Below, in pieces: positions 1 through 9,330 of a stretch of DNA of 64,000 nt; the stretch's first letter is position 1, and every line of letters begins with the position of its first letter. Origin of the DNA: WHSW01 sp963759295 (GTDB lineage Bacteria > Actinomycetota > Thermoleophilia > Solirubrobacterales > 70-9); the NCBI GenBank assembly GCA_963759295.1, contig CAVWYT010000005.1:66877-130876 (forward strand), written 5' to 3'. The position numbers and the translations under genes are program-made. The notes under the pieces are model-generated. The model saw only the letters and a program-made list of their open reading frames with translations, had not been told where the DNA came from and did no database searches.

Positions 1-363
1 CTTCGACTTGACACCCTTCACGCAGCCCTCGTAGGAGCCGTTGCCGTCGAGGCCCTTGTCGTCCTCGAACAGGGTCACCTTGATCCGCCCGTCGGTGTCG
101 GCGTCGCCCTTGTGGATGTGACCCGCGATCATCGGGTCGAGCTTCGCGACCTCGAGCGTGAAGCAGAGCTTCTCCTTCTTGGGCTTGAGCTTGACGGAGA
201 CGGTGCCCTTGCCGTTCGAATCGCCGGGCCCCGGGACCTCGTTCGCGCCCTTCAGCTTCGTCTGGACCTCGATCGTGTTGGCGCCCGCGAGCGAAAGCGC
301 CGGGACGGCGAGCGCGACGGTCGCCAGCACCAGTAGCGCGAGCACCAGCTTCGATCGCATCAT
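1..363 (-). CDS. Secreted CHRD-domain protein (partial)
   Basis: The gene runs off the left edge; 121 codons are visible. The start is the ATG at 361-363, 7 nt behind a strong AGGAGGT ribosome-binding site; a second ATG follows directly. Residues 1-27 are a Sec signal peptide: basic MMRSK, a long Leu/Val/Ala core, then 'ALSLAGA'. The mature part has 'GANEVPGPG' at 39-47 and 'GHIHKGDADT' at 81-90, the two most typical stretches of the CHRD family, a secreted beta-sandwich domain whose function in bacteria is not settled. It is divergent from thrS with 59 nt between starts. The domain call is fairly safe; the biological role is unknown. Confidence 0.8.
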   Translation of the reverse strand, partial: MMRSKLVLALLVLATVALAVPALSLAGANTIEVQTKLKGANEVPGPGDSNGKGTVSVKLKPKKEKLCFTLEVAKLDPMIAGHIHKGDADTDGRIKVTLFEDDKGLDGNGSYEGCVKGVKSK

Positions 364-408
364 CGGTAATACCTCCTGCCTCGGGTTCGTGTGGCGGCCC
401 GCGCTGAC

Positions 409-414
409 TAGCAT
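409..414 (+). promoter_or_regulatory. -10 hexamer TAGCAT of thrS (leaderless)
   Basis: TAGCAT lies 8 nt before the thrS ATG, and no Shine-Dalgarno is present. Transcription should begin at or next to the start codon. Confidence 0.55.
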
Positions 415-422
415 GGCCGCCT

Positions 423-2360
423 ATGCCAGCGGTCACGGTAACGCTTCCCGACGGATCACCGCTCGCGCTCGAACAGGGGGCCACCGGCGCCGACGCGGCT
501 GCCGCGATCGGCCCCAAGCTGGCCGAGGACGCGCTCGGGATCAAGGTCGACGGAGAGCTTCGCGACCTCGCCGCACCGCTGCCCGACGGCGCCGAGATCA
601 GCATCGTCACCGCGAGAAGCCCCGGCCCCGACGCCGACGACGCGCTGTGGCTGATCCGCCACGACGCGGCCCACGTGATGGCGACCGCGGTCGTCGAGCT
701 CTGGCCCGGGACCAAGGTCTCGATCGGGCCGCCGATCGAGGACGGCTTCTACTACGACTTCGAGTTTCCCGACGGCGAGCGCCCGAGCGAGTCCGACCTC
801 GAGCGGATCGAGGCCGCGATGCGCGAGCACGTGGCCGCCGACGAGCCGTTCGAGCGCTCGGAGCTGCCCGTCGCCGAGGCGATCGAGCGCTTTCGCGCCT
901 CCGGTCAGCCCTACAAGGTCGAACTGATCGAGGACCTTGTCCGCGACCAGGGGGTGGACAGCGTCTCGCTGTACCGCAACGGCCCGTTCATCGACCTCTG
1001 CCGCGGCCCGCACGCCCCATCGACGGGTCGGATCGGCGCCTTCAAGCTCACCTCGCTCGCCGGCGCCTACTGGCGCGGTGACGAGAACCGCCAGATGCTG
1101 ACCCGCATCTACGGGACCGCCTTTCACGACCCCACGCAGCTCGAGCGACACGAGGAGCTGCTCGAGCGCGCCCGGGAGCACGACCATCGCCGGGTCGGGC
1201 CCGCCCTGGGGCTGTTCATCTTCCGCCCCGAGGCGCCCGGGATGCCGTTCTGGCTGCCGAACGGGACGACCCTGATCCGACTGGTGGAGCGCGAGGTCCG
1301 CGAGCAGCTCTCGAAGCGGGGATACCGCGAGATCAAGACGCCGCGGATCCTCGACGAGGAGCTCTGGCACCGCTCAGGGCACTGGGACAACTACCGCGAG
1401 AACATGTTCTTCGCCGAGCCCTCCCGGCGCGAAGGCGACGAGCGCCGCTACGCGCTCAAGCCGATGAACTGCCCCGGCGCCTGCCTGGTGTTCGGATCCG
1501 AGCGCCATTCCTATCGCGAGCTGCCGCTGCGCCTGGCCGAGTTCGGCGACGTCTCGCGCTATGAGCGCGAGGGCGTGCTGCACGGTCTGCTCCGGGTGCG
1601 GGCCTTCACCCAGGACGACGCGCACGTCTATTGCACCCTCGAGCAGGTCCCCGCCGAGGTCGACTCGATCTGCGAGGCGATCGACGAGCTCTACTCGCGC
1701 TTCGGCTTCGACGAGGTCCGGGTCGAGCTCTCGACCCGACCCGAGAAGTCGATCGGCACCGACGAGCAGTGGGAGCGGGCCGAGGCGGGCCTCCGCGAGG
1801 CGCTCGAGCGCCAGGGGCGGGCATTCGAGGTCAGCCCCGGGGAAGGGACGTTCTACGGCCCGAAGATCGACTTCCACGTCACCGACGCGCTCGGGCGCTC
1901 GTGGCAGCTCGGCACCTGCCAGCTCGACTTCCAGATGCCGGAGCGCTTCGAGCTCAGCTATCAGGGCGAGGACAACGCCGAGCACCGGCCGGTGATGATC
2001 CACCGCGCGCTGCTCGGCTCGGTGGAACGCTTCGTCGGGATCCTGATCGAGCACTACGGGGGCCGCTTCCCGGCCTGGCTGGCGCCGGTGCAGGCGACTG
2101 TGCTCCCGGTGTCCGACCCGCACCTCGAGTACGCGCACGAGGTCGCGGTGGAGCTCGGCGCGGCCGGCGTGCGAACCAGGGTCGACGAGCGCTCGGAGTC
2201 GGTCGGCCGGAAGATCCGCGACGCCGAGCTCGCCAAGGTGCCGCTGATGCTGGTCGTCGGCGAGCGCGAGCAGGCACAGCGCACGGCCTCGGTGCGCTCG
2301 CACGAGCGCGGCGATCTCGGGGCGTTACCGCTCGACGAGATCCCGTCGCTGACCGAATGA
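423..2360 (+). CDS. thrS: Threonine--tRNA ligase
   Basis: Class II synthetase that charges tRNA-Thr in the cytoplasm. The 645 residues match the usual full length. Residues 1-63 form the N-terminal TGS domain. The editing domain carries the zinc-type HxxxH motif at H80-H84 ('RHDAAH'). The class II core follows, with 'MNCPGACLVF' near residue 355 containing the zinc-ligand cysteine. The anticodon-binding domain begins near 'WLAPVQATVLP' (about 545). The ATG is 8 nt downstream of a TAGCAT -10 hexamer, so the mRNA is probably leaderless. The gene stands at the head of the usual Gram-positive thrS-infC-rpmI-rplT-pheST order. Its frame is intact, unlike many genes that follow. Confidence 0.98.
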   Translation: MPAVTVTLPDGSPLALEQGATGADAAAAIGPKLAEDALGIKVDGELRDLAAPLPDGAEISIVTARSPGPDADDALWLIRHDAAHVMATAVVELWPGTKVSIGPPIEDGFYYDFEFPDGERPSESDLERIEAAMREHVAADEPFERSELPVAEAIERFRASGQPYKVELIEDLVRDQGVDSVSLYRNGPFIDLCRGPHAPSTGRIGAFKLTSLAGAYWRGDENRQMLTRIYGTAFHDPTQLERHEELLERAREHDHRRVGPALGLFIFRPEAPGMPFWLPNGTTLIRLVEREVREQLSKRGYREIKTPRILDEELWHRSGHWDNYRENMFFAEPSRREGDERRYALKPMNCPGACLVFGSERHSYRELPLRLAEFGDVSRYEREGVLHGLLRVRAFTQDDAHVYCTLEQVPAEVDSICEAIDELYSRFGFDEVRVELSTRPEKSIGTDEQWERAEAGLREALERQGRAFEVSPGEGTFYGPKIDFHVTDALGRSWQLGTCQLDFQMPERFELSYQGEDNAEHRPVMIHRALLGSVERFVGILIEHYGGRFPAWLAPVQATVLPVSDPHLEYAHEVAVELGAAGVRTRVDERSESVGRKIRDAELAKVPLMLVVGEREQAQRTASVRSHERGDLGALPLDEIPSLTE

Positions 2361-2445
2361 GTGGGGGGGAGCCGCCATATACCACATATGGGGTAGTCGA
2401 ACCGGGGCCCCGAGGCGGCGGCGCAGGCGCTCTCCGCCGGGCCTC

Positions 2446-2451
2446 TATACT
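2446..2451 (+). promoter_or_regulatory. -10 hexamer TATACT upstream of infC
   Basis: TATACT is the best -10 match in the 216-nt gap between thrS and infC. Transcription from it would start at or near the ATG at 2460, placing about 120 nt of leader before infC. Confidence 0.5.
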
Positions 2452-2459
2452 GGCGTTCG

Positions 2460-2492
2460 ATGAAGGGCACCCCCAGCCAGCCGCAGCGCTAG
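2460..2492 (+). CDS. Possible leader peptide of infC (10 codons)
   Basis: A tiny ORF (MKGTPSQPQR, then TAG) starts 8 nt behind the TATACT hexamer, the spacing used by leaderless genes in this window. It lies inside the infC leader and overlaps the left arm of a long-loop inverted repeat (2465-2503). It may be a translated leader linking infC expression to translation. Coding is not proven; the ORF is very short and could be chance. Confidence 0.25.
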   Translation: MKGTPSQPQR

Positions 2493-2515
2493 CGTCCGTG
2501 CCCTGCCTTGTCTTT
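2465..2515 (+). terminator. Possible attenuator hairpin in infC leader
   Basis: GGGCAC (2465-2470) pairs with GTGCCC (2498-2503) across a 27-nt loop, and a T-rich stretch ending in TTTTT (2511-2515) follows. infC operons are often controlled in their leader, so an attenuator is plausible. The stem is only 6 bp, so the call is weak. Confidence 0.25.
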
Positions 2516-2576
2516 TTCGTCCCGCACCCGTCCCGCCAGCAGGTAGCTTGACGCTCCTCGCCAGCCCGCCCAACTA

Positions 2577-3304
2577 GTGCCGGTCCCGAGGCGCTTCGAC
2601 CGGCAGCCTCCTGAGCGCGACCCCACCCGGATCAACGAACGGATCCGGGTGGCCGAGGTGCGGCTGATCGAGGAGGACGGCAGCCAGATCGGTGTGATCA
2701 AGACCGACGACGCGCTGCGCATGGCCGCGGAGCGCGACCTCGACCTGGTCGAGGTGGCCCCCGACTCGCGCCCCCCGTGGCTCGGCTGCTCGACTACTCC
2801 AAGTACAAGTACGAGCAGGAGCAGAAGGCCAAGGCCGCGCGCAAGCACCAGCAGCAGGTCAACGTGCGCGAGATCAAGCTGCGCCCGAAGATCGCCGACC
2901 ACGACTACGAGACCAAGAAGGGCCACGTCGAGCGCTTCCTGCGCCAGCAGAACAAGGTCAAGGTGACGATCATGTTCCGCGGCCGCGAGCAGGCTCATCC
3001 CGAGCGCGGTCGGGCGTTGCTCGAGCGCCTGTTCGAGGACGTCGGCGAGCTGGCGACGATCGAACAGCACCCGCAGCAGGAGGGCCGCAACATGCACATG
3101 ATGCTGGCGCCCTCGCGCGCGAGCGCGGCCAAGGCGCGCGAGGAGCGCAGCCGCGCCGAGGACGGCGCGCAACAACCCGCCCCGGAGCCCGAGGCACAAG
3201 CCGCCCCGGAGCCCGAGGTCCGGCCGCCGGCAGGCGCCGCTCCCGAGGCCGGCAAGCCCGGTGCGGCCGCCGCCGAGGCACGCGCGGCTGCCGAGCCCCA
3301 GTAG
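2577..3304 (+). CDS. infC: Translation initiation factor IF-3 (single-base frameshift)
   Basis: IF-3 binds the 30S subunit and checks initiator tRNA selection. The N-domain is read in one frame ('TRINERIRVAEVRLIEEDG', then 'DLDLVEVAPDSRPP'). The linker and C-domain continue in the next frame ('RLLDYSKYKYEQEQ', 'KVKVTIMFRGREQAHPERG', 'NMHMMLAPS'). One missing G near 2781 restores a continuous protein of about 242 residues. Residues after about 190 are an Ala/Pro/Glu-rich tail. The GTG start at 2577 is the first one placing about 18 residues before the conserved 'INERIR'. infC is essential, so I read the frameshift as a sequence error. It is followed by rpmI and rplT, the standard partners. Confidence 0.93.
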
Positions 3305-3346
3305 ATCCGCCGCGGGCTCCGCGGTCTGCTTCAATAGTCGGCCCCG

Positions 3347-3547
3347 ATGCCGAAGATGAAGACCCATTCGGGCGCCAAGAAGCGCTTCCGCAAGACCGCG
3401 AAAGGCAAGCTTCGCGGCCGGCGCGCGTACTCGAGCCACATCCTCGAAAAGAAGTCGCCGAAGCGCAAGCGGCGGATGGCGAAGCCGGTCGAGATCTCGC
3501 CGAACGACGCGAAGACCGTGAGGACGCTGCTTGGAGGCCGCAGGTGA
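3347..3547 (+). CDS. rpmI: 50S ribosomal protein L35
   Basis: A 66-residue, highly basic protein starting MPKMKTHSGAKKRF, the hallmark of bL35, with the conserved 'KGKLRGRRAYSSHIL' segment. The length is as expected. It lies 42 nt after infC and overlaps rplT by 4 nt (GTGA), which indicates translational coupling. A weak TTCAAT hexamer lies 11 nt upstream of the ATG, but read-through from infC is the likelier source of mRNA. Confidence 0.97.
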   Translation: MPKMKTHSGAKKRFRKTAKGKLRGRRAYSSHILEKKSPKRKRRMAKPVEISPNDAKTVRTLLGGRR

Positions 3548-3903
3548 GCCGCGCGACCAACGCCGTCGCTCGCAAGCGGCGCAAGAAGAAGGTCCTCGAC
3601 CAGGCGAAGGGCTACTGGGGCCGCAAGCACTCGAGCTACCGGCTTGCCAACGAGCAGGTGATGCGCTCCGGCAACTACGCCTACCGCGATCGCCGGCGGC
3701 GCAAGCGCGAGATGCGGCGGCTGTGGATCGTGCGGATCAACGCCGCCGCGAGGCGGGAGGGAATGAGCTACTCGGAGCTGATCCACGGCCTCAGCGCGGC
3801 CGGGATCGAGGTCAACCGCAAGATGCTCGCGGACGTCGCCGTGCGCGACCCCGAGGCGTTTCGCCGATTTGCCGAGCAAGCCCGGGAGGCCGCGGCGGCC
3901 TGA
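3544..3903 (+). CDS. rplT: 50S ribosomal protein L20
   Basis: bL20 of 119 residues, an early-assembly 23S rRNA-binding protein. The N-terminal part is rich in Lys/Arg ('ARKRRKKKVLDQAKGYWGR'); the globular C-domain has 'RLWIVRINAAAR' and 'YSELIHGL'. It starts with GTG inside the rpmI stop (GTGA overlap). In other bacteria L20 represses its own infC-rpmI-rplT operon by binding the leader; whether that happens here cannot be seen. A strong terminator follows 32 nt after the stop codon. Confidence 0.97.
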   Translation: MSRATNAVARKRRKKKVLDQAKGYWGRKHSSYRLANEQVMRSGNYAYRDRRRRKREMRRLWIVRINAAARREGMSYSELIHGLSAAGIEVNRKMLADVAVRDPEAFRRFAEQAREAAAA

Positions 3904-3935
3904 GCGAACCCAGAGCGCCGAGACGAGACTTCACC

Positions 3936-3959
3936 GGGCGCCCCAGGGGCGCCCTTTTT
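3936..3959 (+). terminator. Rho-independent terminator after rplT
   Basis: GGGCGCCCC (3936-3944) and GGGGCGCCC (3946-3954) form a perfect 9-bp inverted repeat around one A, followed at once by TTTTT (3955-3959). It closes the infC-rpmI-rplT unit and separates it from the methyltransferase-pheST unit. Confidence 0.88.
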
Positions 3960-3970
3960 GATGGACGAGA

Positions 3971-4663
3971 GTGATCACGAGCAAGGACAACGAGAAGCTG
4001 AGGCTGATTCGCAAGCTCGCGGAGCGCAAGCACCGCGAGCGCGAGGAGCTGTTCGTGGCCGAGGGCGAGGACCTGGTCGCGGCGGCGGAGGCCGCCGGGT
4101 GGGGACCCGAGTTCGTGCTCCGCTCCGGGGTGGAGGTGGAGCCGAGCCTGCTCGACGCGGTCAGCGCGCTGGGCTCGGGGACGAGGATGATCGGCGTCTA
4201 TCGACGGCGCTGGAGCGAATCACTCGAGCCGCCGTGTATCTACCTGCACGCGGTCGGCGACCCGGCCAACGTCGGCGCGATCGTGCGCTCCGCGCACGCG
4301 CTTGTCGATGGCACGGTCGTGCTCGGGCCCGGCTGCGCCGATCCGTGGAGCCCGAAGGCGGTGCGCGCCGGCATGGGCTCGGTGTTCGGACAGCCGCTCG
4401 CCAGGGCCGACGTCGGCCGGCTGCCGGGCCCGATCGTCGGCCTCGTCGCCCACGGCGGTGCGCCGCCCGACGAGGCCCCGGTCGGCAGCCTGTGCCTGGG
4501 CGCCGAGCGCGCGGGCCTGCCGGCGGAGCTGCTCGCCCGCTGCGATCGGCTGTGGACGATCCCGCTGCGGGCCGGCGGCGCCGAATCGCTCAACGTCGCC
4601 GCCGCGGCGGCGATCGCGCTCGGCCGGATATCGTCGGCGCCCCCGAACGGGGCCCCGGACTGA
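3971..4663 (+). CDS. TrmH/SpoU-family RNA 2'-O-methyltransferase
   Basis: SPOUT-class, SAM-dependent RNA ribose methyltransferase of 230 residues. The substrate-binding N-domain ('SKDNEKLRLIRKLAERKHRER') is followed by the three SpoU motifs: 'DPANVGAIVRSAHAL', 'LCLGAERAGLP' and 'ESLNVAAAAAIAL'. The last forms the trefoil knot that binds SAM. This position before pheS is typical of the tsnR-like 23S rRNA methyltransferase of Gram-positive bacteria, but the exact nucleotide cannot be told from sequence. The start is GTG at 3971. The stop overlaps the pheS ATG by one base (TGATG), so the two are probably co-translated. Confidence 0.9.
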   Translation: MITSKDNEKLRLIRKLAERKHREREELFVAEGEDLVAAAEAAGWGPEFVLRSGVEVEPSLLDAVSALGSGTRMIGVYRRRWSESLEPPCIYLHAVGDPANVGAIVRSAHALVDGTVVLGPGCADPWSPKAVRAGMGSVFGQPLARADVGRLPGPIVGLVAHGGAPPDEAPVGSLCLGAERAGLPAELLARCDRLWTIPLRAGGAESLNVAAAAAIALGRISSAPPNGAPD

Positions 4664-5769
4664 TGTTGAACCGGATCCAGAGCCTGCGCGAACAGGCCGC
4701 CGCGGCGATCGCCGCTGCGGCCGACGTCGCCACGCTCGAGGAGCTGCGGGTGCGCTTCCTCGGCCGTAAGTCGGAGCTGACGGCGATCCTTCGCGGGATC
4801 GCCGAGCTGGAGCCCGCCGAGCGCGGGCCGGTCGGCGCCGGTGCCAACGAGGCGCGCCAGGCGCTCGAGCAGCAGCTCGGCGAACGCCGCGAGGCGCTCG
4901 AGGCGGAGGAGATCGAGCGCTCGTTGGGCGCCGACTCGATCGACGTCACGCTTCCGGGCGCGCCGCCGGTCGCCGCCGGTCATCTGCACCTGCTGACGCG
5001 CACGCGGCGTGAGATCGAGGACATCTTCGTCGGTCTCGGATACCGGGTGCTCGAGGGCCCCGAGATCGAGCACGACTTCTACAACTTCACCGCCCTCAAC
5101 CACCCGCCGGGGCACCCGGCGCGGATGGTGCAGGACAGCTTCTACGTCGACCCCGCGACGCTGCCCGACGGCGCGGTCAACGCGTCGGGGCTGCCGCCCG
5201 GGCCGCAGGACGTCCTCTTTCGCACCCACACCTCGCCGATGCAGGTGCGCGCCATGGAGGCGCAGGCGCCGCCGCTGTTCATCATCGTCCCGGGCACCGC
5301 GTACCGGCGCGACACGATCGACGCCACGCACCTGCCGATGTTTCATCAGGTGGAGGGATTGGCGGTCGCGGAGCGGATCTCGCTCGCCGATCTCGCCGGC
5401 ACCTTGGACCATGCGGCGAAGGCGCTGTTCGGGCCCGATCGCGAAACGCGGCTGAAGCCCGACCACTTTCCGTTCACGGAGCCGAGCGTCCAGGTCGACG
5501 TCTCCTGCTTCGCCTGCGACGGGACCGGCCACCTCGCCGGCGGGGAGCGCGATCCGCTGTGCAAGGGAACGGGCTGGATCGAGATCCTCGGCGCCGGGAT
5601 GGTCGACCCGAACGTGTACGGGTTCGTCGCCGACGGCTATGACCAGGAGACCACCCAGGGCTTTGCCTTCGGGATGGGGATCGAGCGGATCGCGATGCTC
5701 AAGCACGGGATCCCCGATCTGCGGCTCTTCTTGGAGAACGACGTCCGCTTCCTGGAGCAGTTCGCATGA
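4663..5769 (+). CDS. pheS: Phenylalanine--tRNA ligase alpha subunit
   Basis: Catalytic subunit of the (alpha-beta)2 PheRS, 368 residues. The N-terminal coiled coil (about 1-90, 'RVRFLGRKSELTAIL') binds tRNA. The class II core shows motif 2 region 'LFRTHTSPMQVRAM', the Phe-pocket stretch 'FHQVEGLAV' and motif 3 'GFAFGMGIERIAML'. The C-terminal 'DLRLFLENDVRFLEQF' is typical. It starts within the stop codon of the upstream methyltransferase and overlaps pheT by 4 nt (ATGA). The frame is intact. Confidence 0.98.
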   Translation: MLNRIQSLREQAAAAIAAAADVATLEELRVRFLGRKSELTAILRGIAELEPAERGPVGAGANEARQALEQQLGERREALEAEEIERSLGADSIDVTLPGAPPVAAGHLHLLTRTRREIEDIFVGLGYRVLEGPEIEHDFYNFTALNHPPGHPARMVQDSFYVDPATLPDGAVNASGLPPGPQDVLFRTHTSPMQVRAMEAQAPPLFIIVPGTAYRRDTIDATHLPMFHQVEGLAVAERISLADLAGTLDHAAKALFGPDRETRLKPDHFPFTEPSVQVDVSCFACDGTGHLAGGERDPLCKGTGWIEILGAGMVDPNVYGFVADGYDQETTQGFAFGMGIERIAMLKHGIPDLRLFLENDVRFLEQFA

Positions 5770-8275
5770 GGGTCCCGTTCGGGTGGTTGACGGAATACTG
5801 CGACCCCGGGCTCGCGCCCGAGGAGGTCGCCGAGCTGCTCTCGATGCGCGCGGTAGAGGTCGAGCGCGTGAGCCGAATGGGCGTCCCCTCCTCGGAGGGA
5901 TTCGTCGTCGGCCGGGTGCTCTCCGCCGAGCGGCACCCGAACGCCGATCGGCTCAGCGTCTGCGAGGTCGACACCGGCGAGGGCGCGACGACCATCGTTT
6001 GCGGGGCGCCGAACGTCGCCGCGGGACAGACAGTCGCGGTCGCGCAGCCCGGAGCGCGGATGCCGGGCGGCGAGAAGCTCGAGAAGGCGAAGCTGCGCGG
6101 GGTCGAGTCGAACGGGATGATCCTCTCCGAGCGCGAGCTCGAAATCGGCGACGATGCCTCCGGCATCCTCGTGCTGTCCGCCTCCTCCGCTTCGCGTTCA
6201 GGGGCGGGAGGGTCAGCCGAAGGACCGACACCCGGTACCCCGCTTGCAGACGTCCTGCCGATCTCCGAGGCGGTGCTGGAGCTCGATCTGAACCCGAACC
6301 GGGTCGACTGCATGGGCATCTACGGCGTCGCGCGGGAGGTCCACGCGATCACCGGCGCGCCGCTCGCCGAGCCGCCCTGGAAGCGCGACGCCGAGCCCAC
6401 CGGCGAGGGCTCGGTCGAGGACCTGGCGTCGGTCGCGGTCGAGGTGCCCGAGCTCTGCCCGAGGTTCACCGCGAGGGCGTTCTCGGGCGTCGAGATCGCG
6501 GCATCGCCGGTCTGGCTGCGTGCGCGGCTGCTCGCAGCCGGGATGCGGCCGATCTCGAACGTCGTCGACATCACCAACTACGTGATGCTGAGCACCGCGC
6601 AGCCGCTTCACGCGTTCGACCTCGACCGGGTGCCTGGAGGCGAGTTGATCATCCGCCGGGCGCTAGAGGGCGAGACGATGACCACGCTCGACGGAATCGA
6701 GCGTCGCTTCGACCACGAGACGGTGCTGGTCTGCGATCGCGACGGGCCGAGCGGCATCGCCGGGATCATGGGCGGCCAGGTCTCCGAGGTCTCCGAGCAG
6801 ACGACCCGGGTGCTGCTCGAGGTCGCGACCTGGAACGGGGTCAACATCCTGAGGACGTCGAGCATGCTCGGGCTGCGCACCGACGCCTCATCGCGATACG
6901 AGAAGCAGCTCCATCCCGAGCTGGCACTTCGCGCCCAGCGTCACGCCTCGCGGCTGCTGGCCGAGCTCGCCGGCGCCGAGGTCGCCCGGGGGACGATCGA
7001 CGCGGCCGCCGAGGTCCCGCCGGCGCACGTGATCTCGCTGCACGGGGCGCGCCTCGACTCGCTGCTCGGGGTCGAGATCGAGCCCGGCGAGGCGGGGGAG
7101 AGCCTCGAGCGGCTCGGCTTCGAGGTCGAGGAGGTCGGCGGGCGGGAGCTGCGGGCGACCGTGCCCTTGCACCGCCACTACGACGTCAGCCGCGAGGTCG
7201 ACCTGATCGAGGAGGTCGGACGCCTGCACGGGTTCGACCGGCTGCCGCGCACGCTTCCGGCGCACGCCGACCGGGTCGGCGGGCTGTCGCGCGAGCAGCT
7301 CGGCCGTCGCCGGGCCGAGGACCTGCTGCGCGACCTCGGCTTCGATGAGGTCGTCAGCTGGTCGATCGTCGATCCGGGGCTCGCCGACCGGCCTGCGACT
7401 GGCAGCCGACGACCCTCGCCGGGCGGCGGTCGCGACCCACAACCCGATCTCCGCCGACCAGGTCGAGATGCGCACCACGCTGCTCGGCGGGCTGCTCGAC
7501 GCCGCCCGCCACAACCTCGCGCGTCGCGCCGACCGGGTCGCCCTGTTCGAGTCGGGGCGCGCGTATCTCTCGGAGCCGGCGCCGGCGGACGGGGGTCCGC
7601 TCGCCGGTCACTTCGCGGGCCGGGTTGCCCCGCCGGCGTGCGAGCCACACCGGATCGCGGCCGTGCTCGTCGGCGAGCTCGCTCCGCCCTCGTGGGCTGG
7701 TTCGCCGGCTGCGCGACGACGCTCCGGGATTCTTCGCGCTCAAGGGCGCGCTCGAGCTGCTGGCCGCGAGCCTGGCCGCCGAGCTCTCGCTGGCGCCGGG
7801 AGTGGAGCCGTTCACCCACCGCGGCCGCTCGGCGGCGATCGAGCTCGCCGGCGAGCGCATCGGGTGGCTCGGCGAGCTGCATCCGCTGGTCGCGCGGGCC
7901 TGGGATCTGCCCGGCGGGACGGCGTTCGAGCTCGACCTGGCGCCGCTGCGTCGATGCCTCGGCGGTCGGCGGCGAGCGCTACGAGGACGTGACCACCTTC
8001 CCGGCCGTGCTCCAGGACCTGGCGGTGACCGTCGCCGAGGACGTGCCCGCCGAGCGGGTGATCGAGCGCGTCCGAGCCGGCGGCGGCGCGCTGCTGGATT
8101 CGGTGAGCGTCTTCGACCTCTACCACGGCGAGCAGCTCGAGCCGGGGAGAAGAGCCTCGCGCTGCGGCTCGAGTTCCGGACCGCCGATCGAACGCTCACC
8201 GACGCCGAGGTCGGCGAGCTTCGCGAGCGGATTCGGGCGGAGCTGGCCGAGATCGGAGCGTCGCTGCGTGACTGA
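5766..8275 (+). CDS. pheT: Phenylalanine--tRNA ligase beta subunit (four frameshifts)
   Basis: Beta subunit of PheRS; the span fits about 836 residues, the normal length. Up to about residue 540 the frame is clean: N-terminal 'MRVPFGWLTEYC', the tRNA-binding EMAP-like domain ('GRVLSAERHPNADRLSVC'), B3/B4 ('PISNVVDITNYVMLSTAQPL') and B5. Continuity is then lost at about 7391 (+1), 7690-7725 (+1), 7945 (+1) and 8140 (-1, in a G run). Joined, these pieces give the catalytic-like domain and the FDX-ACB anticodon domain ('TFPAVLQDLAVTV', 'EKSLALRLEFRTADRTLTD'). An essential gene with four breaks means sequence error, not decay. argC starts inside its last codons. Confidence 0.93.
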
Positions 8276-9330
8276 GCGCTCCCAACCGCTGCACGGCGAG
8301 CCGGCGGCCCGAGTCCTGGTCGCCGGCGCCTCGGGCTACGCCGGCGCGCTTGCCGCCGAGCTCGTCTGGCACCATCCGCGGCTCGAGCTGATCGCGGCGA
8401 CCGCGCGCGCCGAGGCCGGGAAGCGGCTCGACCGGCTCTACCCGCGTTACCGGGCGACGATCGAGCTCACCGAGCTCGACCTGGCGAGCGCCGACGCGGT
8501 CGACGCCGCGATCGTCGCCTATCCGCACGGGGCCGCGGCGCCGGTGGTCGCCGCCCTGCGCGGACTCGGCGCCCAGGTGGTCGATCTCTCGGCCGACTTC
8601 CGGCTCGTCGACGCGGCGATCTACGAGCTCTGGTACGGGCCCCACGGTGACCCCGACCTGCTCGAGAACGCCGTCTACGGGCTCACCGAGCTGGGCCGCG
8701 AGCGCGTCCGCGAGGCCGACCTGGTCGCGAACCCCGGCTGCTATCCGACCGCGGCCCTGCTGGCGCTCGCCCCGCTGGCGGAGCGCGGCCTGCTCGAGTC
8801 GGTGCTGATCGACGCCAAGTCGGGCGTCTCCGGTGCCGGGCGTGGCGACGGCGACCGCCTGCACTTCGTCAACGTGCAGGAGAACTTCGCACCGTACGGC
8901 GTCGACGGCCATCGGCACCTGCCCGAGATCGAGCAGGAGCTGCGCAGGATGCAGGCCGCCGCCGACACGGTTTTTGGTCCGTCGTCCTCGGGTGCCCCCG
9001 TCAGCATTCGTCCCCCACCTGCTGCCGATCGATCAGGGCTTGCTGGCGAGCTGCTACCTCGATCTCGGCGATGACCTCGACGGCGAGGCCCTGACCTCGA
9101 CCTACGCCGAACGCTACGCCGACGACCCCTTCGTCGAGGTGGTCGGGACCGCGCCGGGCGTGCGCGAGGTGCGCGAGAGCAACCTCTGCCGGATCCACGT
9201 CGCGCGGCTCGGCGAACGGCGCGCCGTCGCCTTCGCGGCGATCGACAACCTCTGGAAGGGGGCCGCCGGACAGGCGGTCCAGAACCTGAACCTGATGCTC
9301 GGCCTCGACGAGACGGAGGGGCTGAAGTGA
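8268..9330 (+). CDS. argC: N-acetyl-gamma-glutamyl-phosphate reductase (one frameshift)
   Basis: NADPH-dependent third step of arginine synthesis. The N-terminal Rossmann loop 'VAGASGYAG' is at about 18-26 and the catalytic cysteine is C158 in 'ANPGCYPTAALL'. The C-terminal part is read in another frame after about 8990: 'HLLPIDQGLLASCYL', 'RESNLCRIHVA', 'IDNLWKGAAGQAVQNLNLM'. One extra base near 8990 joins the two into about 353 residues. The GTG start at 8268 overlaps pheT by 8 nt and the stop overlaps the argJ GTG, so pheT-argCJB read as one transcript. Confidence 0.94.
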
